NCBI RefSeq assembly: GCF_012027635.1
Contig: NZ_SNUS01000001.1
Location: 682,001 to 746,000 of the forward strand
From: Thermococcus sp. 21S9
GTDB lineage: Archaea > Methanobacteriota_B > Thermococci > Thermococcales > Thermococcaceae
Direction: 5' to 3'
DNA length: 64,000 nucleotides
In this document: piece after piece, positions 24,713 to 34,919 of the stretch
How positions within the stretch are numbered: position 1 is the stretch's first letter
Layout of the letters: each line of letters starts with the position of its first letter
Made by a program: the position numbers and the translations under genes
The notes under the pieces: model-generated
Seen by the model: only the letters and a program-made list of their open reading frames with translations
What the model was told of the DNA's origin: nothing
Databases searched by the model: none

Positions 24713-25954
24713 GTTGCAATAAGACTCTAGGAGAATTGAAAGGTCTCATCTGGGGTTGGCTCGTGGCATTCTTCCTCTAGTTGCAATAAGACTCTAGGAG
24801 AATTGAAAGTGTTCACGAGGGTCCTTGTTGTCGTCTCTGTGAATCTCGGTTGCAATAAGACTCTAGGAGAATTGAAAGGGAAACTACCTCGCTTTCTACA
24901 TAACTGCAGAGGACTTCAGTTGCAATAAGACTCTAGGAGAATTGAAAGCTTCTAAATCGGACGGCCTATACACGATAGTTTTCACGTTGCAATAAGACTC
25001 TAGGAGAATTGAAAGACATCTGGGGTCTCTCGGAAGAGCGCGCGACGGAAATGTTGCAATAAGACTCTAGGAGAATTGAAAGTTGAAGCCCCTCTCTACC
25101 CATCTGAGCGAGTAGCCACCGGTTGCAATAAGACTCTAGGAGAATTGAAAGAACGAAAAAAAATACAAGCTCGCAATCCGCGACCTGGGTTGCAATAAGA
25201 CTCTAGGAGAATTGAAAGTTTGAGGCCCTCGACGAACTGCTCAAGGTCTCCCGCGTTGCAATAAGACTCTAGGAGAATTGAAAGAGGTAAATCATGCCCA
25301 GGCCTCCCAGGACCAAAATGGGTTGCAATAAGACTCTAGGAGAATTGAAAGAGAAGCTTAGCGATAGCTTTTGAAGAGCGGAAACCAGTTGCAATAAGAC
25401 TCTAGGAGAATTGAAAGAGAGCTGACGCCTCTTCGACATCGCGAAAGGCTCTGGGTTGCAATAAGACTCTAGGAGAATTGAAAGCAAGAAACGCGCGAGA
25501 AAACCCGAGGAGGCGGGCTCAGGTTGCAATAAGACTCTAGGAGAATTGAAAGACCGCTACAGTGTACTGCTGTAGCTTAGTGATAAGTGTTGCAATAAGA
25601 CTCTAGGAGAATTGAAAGTCGCGTCAAACCAGCTCATCAGCCCCTTTAGATAGTGTTGCAATAAGACTCTAGGAGAATTGAAAGGTGAAGGGGGGAACAG
25701 CGATGAGAAGGGCAGGATTGGGTTGCAATAAGACTCTAGGAGAATTGAAAGTTCTATCTCCTGAGCCCAGAGACCGGCTCAAGCGAGCTGTTGCAATAAG
25801 ACTCTAGGAGAATTGAAAGTGAGGACAATCTGAAGAAGGTTTTGGAGGGATGATTTGTTGCAATAAGACTCTAGGAGAATTGAAAGTGGGGTTTTCGGGG
25901 GGGTGTGGCCTCTTTGGCTACACGGTTGCAATAAGCCTCCAGGAGAATTGAAAG
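24713..25954 (+). CRISPR. CRISPR array, 19 repeats and 18 spacers
   Basis: The 30-base repeat starts GTTGCAATAAGACTC and ends GAATTGAAAG. Repeat starts: 24713, 24780, 24849, 24919, 24986, 25053, 25122, 25189, 25255, 25322, 25388, 25455, 25523, 25589, 25655, 25722, 25790, 25857 and 25925. Spacers are 36-40 bases and all differ. The first 18 repeats look identical; the last (25925-25954) has two substitutions (GCCTCC for GACTCT), so it is the old, leader-distal end and new spacers enter at the left. The repeat resembles Thermococcus/Pyrococcus type I/III repeats whose GAATTGAAAG end forms the crRNA 5' tag. No cas gene lies within the window. Confidence 0.99.
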
Positions 25955-25993
25955 AAGAGCAGGCCACGGACAGGACAACCTGAAACCTAAAAC

Positions 25994-26761
25994 TCAAATC
26001 TCAACCCACGTGAAGTCCCTCGCGACCTCGCCCGGAATCCCTGCTTCCCTGACCTTCTTCTCCAGAACTTCATGGGGGTAGTTGCTGTGACTTATGTGCG
26101 CGAAGACGGTGTAGCCTGCCCCGACCCTCTTCGCCAGTTCTATCGCCTCCCGGACTCCAAGATGCGAGCAGGGAATGGCTTCCCTGTGGGTCATCTCGGC
26201 TATAAGCAGGTCGGCCCCTTCCATGAGCTTTATTGCTCTTTCATCCTTCAGAATCTCCGGCCCGGTGTCACCGGTTATCGCTATCCTCTTCCCCTTCACC
26301 TCGATGACGAAGCCACCGGCAGTTACCGTGTGGGTTACGGGGAAATGAACTACCCTCATCTTTCCGATTCTCGTCTCCTCCCAGAACTCAAGCTCGTCGT
26401 AGCTCCACTCGTGTCCCTCTGGACTTTCTGAGCCGAATGCAAGCTTCGCCAAGCTTTTCGCGACTTCCAGTGCTTTCCTGTGGGAGTAGAACTCAACGCG
26501 TCTGAAGACCTGAAGGTCCGGTAAGCCGAAGACGTGGTCGAAGTGGCCGTGGGTGATGAGAATCCGCTCCACCTCCCTGTTCAGCCTCTCCAGGTGGTAG
26601 TGCAGGTCTGGACTCGGGTCAACGAGCGTCTCCTCGAAATAGAGCGAAAACCGCGTTCTCCTTAAGGCCGGATTAATCCTCGCCCGCGAGCAGTTCTCGC
26701 ATGTGCAGAGGGGCTTCGGCGTCCCGCTGTATGAACCCGAGCCGAGAATCACGACCTTCAT
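25994..26761 (-). CDS. metallo-beta-lactamase-fold hydrolase, PhnP-like
   Basis: 255 aa. MBL metal motifs: ITHGHFDHVFGL (HxHxDH), VTHTV, ITGDTGPEI and the late His AHISH. The N-terminal CTCENCSRAR cluster is like the extra zinc site of PhnP-type phosphodiesterases. Likely a cyclic or organic phosphodiesterase; substrate unknown. The start overlaps the EamA transporter stop by 4 bases (ATGA), so the two are cotranscribed. It ends only 39 bases from the CRISPR array; no functional link is implied. Confidence 0.9.
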   Translation of the reverse strand: MKVVILGSGSYSGTPKPLCTCENCSRARINPALRRTRFSLYFEETLVDPSPDLHYHLERLNREVERILITHGHFDHVFGLPDLQVFRRVEFYSHRKALEVAKSLAKLAFGSESPEGHEWSYDELEFWEETRIGKMRVVHFPVTHTVTAGGFVIEVKGKRIAITGDTGPEILKDERAIKLMEGADLLIAEMTHREAIPCSHLGVREAIELAKRVGAGYTVFAHISHSNYPHEVLEKKVREAGIPGEVARDFTWVEI

Positions 26762-27603
26762 TCCCTCACCCCGCTCTCCTCTCTGCTCACCGTTAGGGTT
26801 CCGAGGGTTATTAAGGCTAAGCCCGCGAGGTGGTAGGGTGTTACACTCTCGCCGAGGAGCGCAATCGAGACGAGCACCGTCAGAGCGGGCGCGGGCGTTA
26901 AAATGGCCGTCGCCTTCGAGAGGTTAATCCGCGCTATCGCCAAATACCAGAGGCTCTGTGTGAGCGCTATTATCAGCCCCTCAGCAAGAGCCAGCTTCGT
27001 GAAGGCGAAGCCGGTAATAAAGGCAGGAACGAGGAGGAGAAGCCCGCCGAAGGTGTTCCTCAGCGTTGCTATCGTCACCGGGCTGTAATCGGTTCTCTTG
27101 GCTATTGCGTGCCCGAGCTGCCAGAAGAGGGGAGTTAGGAGTAGTAGAACGTCGCCCTTCAAAAGTTCAGGTCTCTTTCCCTGCGCGACCACGAGGAAGA
27201 CGCCCGCGATTAGAGCTAGGGCCGAAACTACCGCCCTTCCGGTTATCCTCTCCCTCAGGAGGAGCCACGAGATGAGGAAGGAGTAGAAGACTTCGAAGCG
27301 CGTGAGTATCGCCGAGTTTACAGCAGTGCTCAGCCTCGTCCCGTAGGAGAAGAGAGAATAAGCTATTGCCGTCGCGAAAAGGCCCGTTAGAAAGGCCTTC
27401 CTCAGCTCGGCCGGTCTATCCCGGATTTCTCTCGCCCGACCGCCGAGCAGTAGGAGGGACCAGAGGATTAGCGAAGCTATTAGAGCCGACAGCGAGGCGA
27501 ATGCGAAGGGATTAACTGGATTGGCCTTGATTACGGCCGGCTCGAGGCCGAGCAGGACCAGCACAACAAACGCTAACAGCGTCCCCTCGGTTTCGCGGTC
27601 CAT
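26758..27603 (-). CDS. EamA/DMT-family transporter
   Basis: 281 aa, ten predicted membrane helices in two EamA repeats (about 5-135 and 145-278). Typical segments: LGLEPAVIKANPVNPFAFASLSALIASLILW and LTQSLWYLAIARINLSKATAILTPAPALTVLVSIALLGESVTPYHLAGLALITLG. Probably exports or imports a small metabolite; substrate not predictable. ATG 27603 has CCATAAAAAC about 25 bases upstream, so it is likely leaderless. Confidence 0.93.
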   Translation of the reverse strand: MDRETEGTLLAFVVLVLLGLEPAVIKANPVNPFAFASLSALIASLILWSLLLLGGRAREIRDRPAELRKAFLTGLFATAIAYSLFSYGTRLSTAVNSAILTRFEVFYSFLISWLLLRERITGRAVVSALALIAGVFLVVAQGKRPELLKGDVLLLLTPLFWQLGHAIAKRTDYSPVTIATLRNTFGGLLLLVPAFITGFAFTKLALAEGLIIALTQSLWYLAIARINLSKATAILTPAPALTVLVSIALLGESVTPYHLAGLALITLGTLTVSREESGVRE

Positions 27604-27639
27604 GGGTGGAGTTAGAGGGTGGGGTTTTTATGGGCTTCT

Positions 27640-27828
27640 CTACCCACCGCGCTCAATCTCCTCGATTATCTCGTCGATTTCCCTCTTGCTCATCTTCGCT
27701 ATCCCAAAGGTCCTCTCGGAAACTCTTGTCGGGACTATCTTAATTCTGACCTCACTCCCCTCGGGGAGGTTGAGCTTTTTCTTGGGCTTCAGGACGCCGT
27801 TCTCATAGACGGCTTCAACAACTTCCAT
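27640..27828 (-). CDS. AF2212-type antitoxin-like protein without visible toxin partner
   Basis: 62 aa. MEVVEAVYENGVLKPKKKLNLPEGSEVRIKI is the DUF104/AF2212 signature, an AbrB-like strand pair, followed by a helical tail. Family members are usually the antitoxin of a PIN-domain VapC encoded directly downstream. Here the next gene on the strand is the EamA transporter and no PIN gene is near. ATG 27828 follows GGTGAGAG. Confidence 0.85.
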   Translation of the reverse strand: MEVVEAVYENGVLKPKKKLNLPEGSEVRIKIVPTRVSERTFGIAKMSKREIDEIIEEIERGG

Positions 27829-27884
27829 TCTCTCACCATACAGAGTTCAATCATTTTGACTTTAACCTTTTCTTTTCCAAAAAC

Positions 27885-28009
27885 TTTAAATTCTCCTCTC
27901 CCCTTTCTCTTCCCATGCTCGGTGGTCGCTTTTGGCTTTGGTGAGGTCCTTCTCTTCTGCACCGCCTTAGCCACGAGCTTCGTTTCCACTGGAAATGGAG
28001 GTGCTTTAA
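27885..28009 (+). promoter_or_regulatory. trpS leader with Trp-containing mini-ORF
   Basis: CTTTAAATT (27884-27892) is a TATA box whose predicted start point is near 27914. A leaderless nine-codon frame begins at ATG 27915 and ends at TGA 27942-27944: M-L-G-G-R-F-W-L-W, with two Trp codons right before the stop. The trpS ATG lies 65 bases further on, with its own GGAGGTG site. Confidence 0.4.
27983..27995. promoter_or_regulatory. mini-ORB upstream of trpS
   Basis: Perfect TTTCCACTGGAAA, 14 bases before the trpS start and about 20 kb from the origin. The minus strand continues ACGAAGCTCG, like the 15533 copy at its first bases. It would lie in the trpS 5' leader RNA. Confidence 0.55.
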
Positions 28010-29158
28010 ATGGACGAGTTTAAGGTTACCCCCTGGGACGTTGAAGGTCTCGTCGACTACGACAAGCTGATAGAGCAGTTCGGAACCAGCCCGCTGACGG
28101 ACGAGTTGCTTGAGAAGACGGCAAGGCTTACGAAGAGCGAACTGCCGATTTACTTCCGCAGGCGCTTCTTCTTCTCCCACAGGGACTACGACAAAATCCT
28201 TGCCGACTACGAGAGCGGAAAGGGCTTCTTCCTGTACACCGGCAGGGGCCCGAGCGGGCCGATGCACATCGGCCACATAATTCCTTTCTACGCCACCAAG
28301 TGGCTTCAGGAGAAGTTCGGCGTCAACCTCTACATACAGATAACCGACGACGAGAAGTTCCTCTTCAAGAACCTCACCTTAGAAGAAACCAAGCGCTGGG
28401 CCTACGAGAACATTTTGGATATAATCGCGGTCGGCTTCGACCCCGACAAGACCTTCATCTTCCAGGACAGCGAGTTCACGAAGATTTACGAGATGGCCCT
28501 TCCGATAGCGAAGAAGATAAACTACTCGATGGCCAAAGCGGTCTTTGGCTTCAACGAGCAGAGCAAGATTGGAATGATTTTCTACCCTGCCATACAGGCC
28601 GCACCGACCTTCTTCGAGAAGAAGCGCTGTCTAATTCCAGCGGCAATTGACCAGGACCCCTACTGGAGGCTCCAGAGGGACTTCGCCGAGAGCCTCGGCT
28701 ACTACAAGACCGCCGCTTTGCACTCGAAGTTCGTTCCACCGCTGACGGGCCTCGAAGGGAAGATGAGCGCCAGCAAGCCTGAAACCGCCGTCTATCTCAC
28801 CGATGACCCGGAGGAAGCTGGAAAGAAAATCTGGAAGTTCGCCCTGACAGGCGGTCAGCCGACGCTCAAAGAGCAGAGGGAGAAGGGCGGAAACCCTGAG
28901 AAGTGCGTCGTCTTCAAGTGGCTGGAGATTTTCTTCGAGGAGGACGACAAGAAGCTCATGGAGCGATACCACGCGTGTAAAGCCGGCGAACTGACCTGTG
29001 GAGAGTGCAAGCGCTACCTCATCAAGAAGGTTCAGGAGTTCCTGAAGGAGCACCAGAAGAAGAGGAAAGAAGCCGAGAAGAAGGTGGAGAAGTTCAAGTA
29101 CACCGGCGAGCTGGCAAGGGAGCAGTGGGAGAAGGCTATCCCTGAGCCACTCCGCTAA
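28010..29158 (+). CDS. trpS: tryptophanyl-tRNA synthetase
   Basis: 382 aa, class I synthetase. The HIGH equivalent is PMHIGHI (about 84-90) and the KMSKS loop is GKMSAS (about 252). The pocket region has ALHSKFVPPLTGLEGKMSA and AAIDQDPYWRLQRDFA, typical of archaeal/eukaryotic TrpRS rather than TyrRS. The N-terminal extension (about 1-70) is normal for the family, and a Cys-containing CKAGELTCGECKRYL segment lies near the C-terminus. ATG 28010 has GGAGGTG about six bases upstream. Overlaps the opposing gene by 4 bases. Confidence 0.97.
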   Translation: MDEFKVTPWDVEGLVDYDKLIEQFGTSPLTDELLEKTARLTKSELPIYFRRRFFFSHRDYDKILADYESGKGFFLYTGRGPSGPMHIGHIIPFYATKWLQEKFGVNLYIQITDDEKFLFKNLTLEETKRWAYENILDIIAVGFDPDKTFIFQDSEFTKIYEMALPIAKKINYSMAKAVFGFNEQSKIGMIFYPAIQAAPTFFEKKRCLIPAAIDQDPYWRLQRDFAESLGYYKTAALHSKFVPPLTGLEGKMSASKPETAVYLTDDPEEAGKKIWKFALTGGQPTLKEQREKGGNPEKCVVFKWLEIFFEEDDKKLMERYHACKAGELTCGECKRYLIKKVQEFLKEHQKKRKEAEKKVEKFKYTGELAREQWEKAIPEPLR

Positions 29159-30114
29159 TCCCAGAACCCCCACTCCTCCTCGAACTCGCTCCTTTCCCTC
29201 TTTTCCACTTTCCCCTCCTTCTTCAGTTCAACCCTAAATTCAGCCTTCTCAACGACGTCCCTCGCGAGCGGAACGTCCAGCACCGCCTTGAGCTCAAACG
29301 CTCCGTGGCCGAGCACGGTGGTGTTTTTCCAGAGGGTTTTGACGAGCGACATGGGACTTACCGTTTTATAGTTGGCGAAGACTACAGTTTTCTCCCCGGG
29401 GAGGGGCGAAAACGTGAAGTCGAAGCTCTGCCCTTCGGCTATCCTCTTCCAGACCTTTCCCGAGCCGACTTCGATTCTCACCTTCTTCGCCTTCGACAGC
29501 TCGGCCTGCACGCTCCCCCTCAGCTCCCTTCCCTCTCCCCGGAACGTCACCGTCGCGACGTCGCTCCCCTTACTCAGGGTAAGGCTTCCCGAGCCTGTAA
29601 CCTCCCCTTCGTCCGTGAAGAAAATCAAGAGGGCGTCCCTGTAGGGCCCGCTGAGGACTCTAACAGCCGGGGCCTCAACTCTACCCGTCCCGTCGCGGAG
29701 CACTTGGACTCTGAAAGGTTCGTTTAGGAACTCCACGAACATTCCAGTTTTTCTCTCCCGGGCCTCAAAGCTCCTCCTGACGTGGTAGCTCCTGCTCCGC
29801 CCGGTGCTCGTCCAGTAGCCGTCGAGGGTTACTCTACCGGTCTCGTATTCGAGCTCCTCCGGAAACGTAACTCCGCTTTCCGCTATGGAGGAACTCTCAA
29901 AGAGTGCCGAGGCCCTTTTGTTGCCGGTGAAGACGCTCGTTCCCTTCGCGAGGGCGAGGAGTATGAACAGAACAGGCATGGCCAGAAAGAGGAGGGCGAA
30001 CCACGTCGGGGCGAAGCTCAGCATTCCGATGGCAATCCAGATGAAAACGACCGCAAACACCACAACCGCGAAGACCGCGAGCGTTCCGCTCTCCTTCACG
30101 AGGACCTTTTGCAA
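29155..30114 (-). CDS. membrane-anchored protein of unknown function
   Basis: About 319 aa. Two adjacent membrane helices (about 10-30 and 35-58) are followed by a large soluble beta-rich region (about 75-319) with charged repeats and the end FEEEWGFWD. I do not recognise the family. The start is uncertain: TTG 30114 has GGTGGTGGGG upstream, while GTG 30123 also fits. No signal cleavage site; the soluble part could lie on either side. Convergent with trpS. Confidence 0.7.
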   Translation of the reverse strand: MQKVLVKESGTLAVFAVVVFAVVFIWIAIGMLSFAPTWFALLFLAMPVLFILLALAKGTSVFTGNKRASALFESSSIAESGVTFPEELEYETGRVTLDGYWTSTGRSRSYHVRRSFEARERKTGMFVEFLNEPFRVQVLRDGTGRVEAPAVRVLSGPYRDALLIFFTDEGEVTGSGSLTLSKGSDVATVTFRGEGRELRGSVQAELSKAKKVRIEVGSGKVWKRIAEGQSFDFTFSPLPGEKTVVFANYKTVSPMSLVKTLWKNTTVLGHGAFELKAVLDVPLARDVVEKAEFRVELKKEGKVEKRERSEFEEEWGFWD

Positions 30115-30212
30115 CCCCACCACCGCTCAATCCTTGGCGGTTCCCCTTATTACTTTTGTCCCTCGTATGGCAAGGTTTAATTCGCCTCCCGGGAACTCCG
30201 AACGGTGATGGT

Positions 30213-30890
30213 ATGGTTCGGTTGCCTTACATGGACGGCTTCTATGAGCTACGCCCGAGCAAAATAGTGGCCCTCGCCAAAAACTACGCCGAGCACGCGA
30301 GGGAGATGGAGAGCGACGTTCCGGAGAAGCCGGTCTTCTTCCTCAAGCCTCCGAGTGCACTCATCGGCCCCGGCGAGCCGATAATTCTGCCGAGGATGAG
30401 CAGGCGCGTTGACCACGAGGTTGAGCTGGCCGTGATAATCGGGAAGCGCGCGAAGAGAGTTCCCGCTGAGAAAGCCATGGATTATGTCCTTGGCTACACG
30501 ATATTGCTCGACATTACAGCGAGAGACCTCCAGGCCGAGGCGAGGGAAAAGGGCCTTCCCTGGACGATTGCGAAGGGCTTCGACACGTTCGCCCCCGTCG
30601 GCCCGAGGGTCGTGGATAAGCGCGAGCTGAAAATAGACGACCTCGAAATCGGCCTGAAGGTGAACGGCGAACTCAGACAGCTTGGAAGAACCAGTGAGAT
30701 GGTCTTCAAGGTTCCCGAGCTGATAGAGTACATAAGCTCCGTCATGACGCTCGAGCCCGGGGACATAATAGCGACAGGAACGCCGGCAGGAATAGGCCCG
30801 CTGAGGCACGGCGATAGGGTTGATGCCTGGATTGAGGGCATCGGAAGAGTCGAGTTCGACGTCCTGAGCGAGGACTCGATTCTGTGCTGA
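30213..30890 (+). CDS. fumarylacetoacetate hydrolase-family enzyme
   Basis: 225 aa, FAH/COG0179 family. SKIVALAKNYAEHAREM near the start, FFLKPPSALIGPGEPI, then DHEVELAVIIGKRA with the metal-binding Glu residues, YTILLDITARDLQ, KGFDTFAPVGP and IATGTPAGIGPLRHGD. Such enzymes are acylpyruvate hydrolases, oxaloacetate decarboxylases or 2-hydroxyhepta-2,4-diene-1,7-dioate isomerases; which one cannot be read from sequence. ATG 30213 follows GGTGAT, with GTTTAATT about 35 bases upstream. Confidence 0.92.
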   Translation: MVRLPYMDGFYELRPSKIVALAKNYAEHAREMESDVPEKPVFFLKPPSALIGPGEPIILPRMSRRVDHEVELAVIIGKRAKRVPAEKAMDYVLGYTILLDITARDLQAEAREKGLPWTIAKGFDTFAPVGPRVVDKRELKIDDLEIGLKVNGELRQLGRTSEMVFKVPELIEYISSVMTLEPGDIIATGTPAGIGPLRHGDRVDAWIEGIGRVEFDVLSEDSILC

Positions 30891-30908
30891 TTTCTCCGTT
30901 CATCACTT

Positions 30909-33082
<2,174 letters not shown>

Positions 33083-33460
33083 CTCTAACCACCGTTATCT
33101 CGAATATTACAGTTCCCCCGTCGGTATAAGGCGGTCCTGGGTCGAGGCACTGGACGTAGGCTTTCTCTCCCCTTCCGAGGCCTAGCTCGCTCGGTTTAAT
33201 ACCCTTTCGCAGGGCCACTATGTAGGGTAGAAGCGACGCGAAGGCGTGGGTGCATATCGCGTCGGTCTCGTCCAGTTTTACCGTTGGGCCTTCTACAACG
33301 ATTCTGTCACCTTCTTTGAATACAGGGCACCTTCCTCTCACTTCTTTGGCAACTATTTCCAACCGTTCCACGTTCTCACCGAAACTTAAATAAGGATTAA
33401 TGCTCAAAAACTATTCGAGACCTTAATGGCTTAGCGATAACTATGATGGTGGTGCTCAAA

Positions 33461-34909
33461 GTGGCAGAGGATATTGAAGCGAAAATACGTCGTCTGAGGG
33501 AGCTCGGGAAGGTAACGGCCGAGCCCGAGACTCCCCCGGTTAAACCACCGACGGCTTCGGCGAAGAAGCCACCGCGCAGACCGCGCTCCATCAGTAGCAT
33601 CCGCGAGAGGGAGAGGCGCAAGAGGATTCTTATTGGTGCGTCCATTCTAATCATTATCATCCTGATTATCTCAATCGGCGTTTACTCCTATATGCAGAGT
33701 AGAACTACTAATGAGCTCAAGAATTTACGCACACAAAAAGTAAATGAAGTCAACTATTACTTCTCCCACTACAACTTCTCCAACAAGGACTGTGCCCAAA
33801 AGGCAATTCAGATAAGGAACTCCGTCCTTGAGAAAATCCAGACGGCCAACAGCGTTGAGGAGTTAAAGGCGATAAACGTTAAGGTGTACTTTGACAAGGC
33901 CGTTCAGGCCTATCAGGAGTGTGTCAAAGAGCAGGAGCAGATAGCCTACGAAAAGCAGTTGAACCAGACAAAGCAGGAGAAGATTCAGGAAATCCAGACC
34001 GCGTTCCAGCCACTCCTCGCGATGCCCCTGCCAGACAGCCTGAGAACCAAGGTCGTCTCCGCCATGAAGACCCTTGAGAACCAGGTTATGAGTGCCAAGA
34101 CCATTGAGCAGGTTAAGGCAATAAACCCCGACTCATACCTGCTCTCGCTCTGGAGGGACTACTACTTCTGGAAGATTGACAACATACCCGGCAACGATGT
34201 TATCCTTGAGAAGGGTGGCAACAAGGAGCTCCTTTCAAAGGCGGAAGCCAAGTCCATCCTCAGCGCTATAACTGACTACCGGGAGTTGCTCCAGTACAAG
34301 GTTTACAAGGTTCAGTACGTTGAGATTGCCCTCGTCCTGCCAAGGGACAGGATTACCGGTGGCTTCCTCAAGCCGGGCGACGCCGTGATGTTCTTTGCCA
34401 AGAACGGCACCAAGGGCTCCTACCGCGAGATAGTCAACCAGGGCTACGTTGAACTCGTCCTCCTCCCGACCAACGCCGGCCAGATTTCGGTCAGTGAATC
34501 CCAGAGCCAGAGCAGTTCCACCAGCTCCTCTACCTCGACCACCTACAACGAGAACCACGCATCGACCTACAATCCGGGCGACTTCCAGTACTCCAACGGC
34601 ACCACCGTCTCAGACACCTACTCCAACTCCCAGAGCGCCAGCCAGAGCTCCTCTGCCAGCTACTCATACAACGTTAACCTCGCCGAGATACTGAAGGCAA
34701 TAGCCGCCGGAAAGATACAGGCCAGCGACCAGGCGAAGGAGGCCCTTCAGAGCTACGGATGGAAGGTCATAGACCTCGAACAGTCCTCGGACATGCTGGT
34801 GCTTCCACCCAACACCGAGTTCCTCGTAATCGTTAAGGTTCCGTCAATCTTCGTCCCGGACATACTCCAGAACCAGCAGTACCTCTACGTGGCAAAGGTT
34901 TCAACGTGA
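33461..34909 (+). CDS. DUF515 membrane protein of the pilus-like export cluster
   Basis: 482 aa. A basic, Pro-rich cytoplasmic N-terminus (1-60), one membrane helix (about 63-85, ILIGASILIIIILIISIGVYSY), then a long external region. That region has helical, coiled-coil-like stretches (about 90-260), a domain around VQYVEIALVLPRDRITGGFLKPGDAVMFFAKNG, and a Ser/Thr/Tyr-rich low-complexity loop (about 345-415). Matches DUF515 as I know it, found beside type II/IV-like secretion ATPases in Thermococcales. GTG 33461 is chosen: GGTGGTG lies six bases upstream and the product begins AEDIEAKIRRLREL. Followed after 10 bases by the exported protein. Confidence 0.85.
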   Translation: MAEDIEAKIRRLRELGKVTAEPETPPVKPPTASAKKPPRRPRSISSIRERERRKRILIGASILIIIILIISIGVYSYMQSRTTNELKNLRTQKVNEVNYYFSHYNFSNKDCAQKAIQIRNSVLEKIQTANSVEELKAINVKVYFDKAVQAYQECVKEQEQIAYEKQLNQTKQEKIQEIQTAFQPLLAMPLPDSLRTKVVSAMKTLENQVMSAKTIEQVKAINPDSYLLSLWRDYYFWKIDNIPGNDVILEKGGNKELLSKAEAKSILSAITDYRELLQYKVYKVQYVEIALVLPRDRITGGFLKPGDAVMFFAKNGTKGSYREIVNQGYVELVLLPTNAGQISVSESQSQSSSTSSSTSTTYNENHASTYNPGDFQYSNGTTVSDTYSNSQSASQSSSASYSYNVNLAEILKAIAAGKIQASDQAKEALQSYGWKVIDLEQSSDMLVLPPNTEFLVIVKVPSIFVPDILQNQQYLYVAKVST

Positions 34910-34919
34910 GGTGGTGCCC

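Noticed and set aside
24540-24722. 60-aa frame in the CRISPR leader
   Set aside because: Runs into the first repeat and covers the leader promoter; no family likeness.
25269-25997. Minus-strand frames through the CRISPR array
   Set aside because: Their repeated FNSPRVLLQ stretches are just the translated repeat.
24232-26761. cas genes next to the CRISPR array
   Set aside because: Neighbours are acdA and an MBL hydrolase; the MBL protein has PhnP-like, not Cas, motifs.
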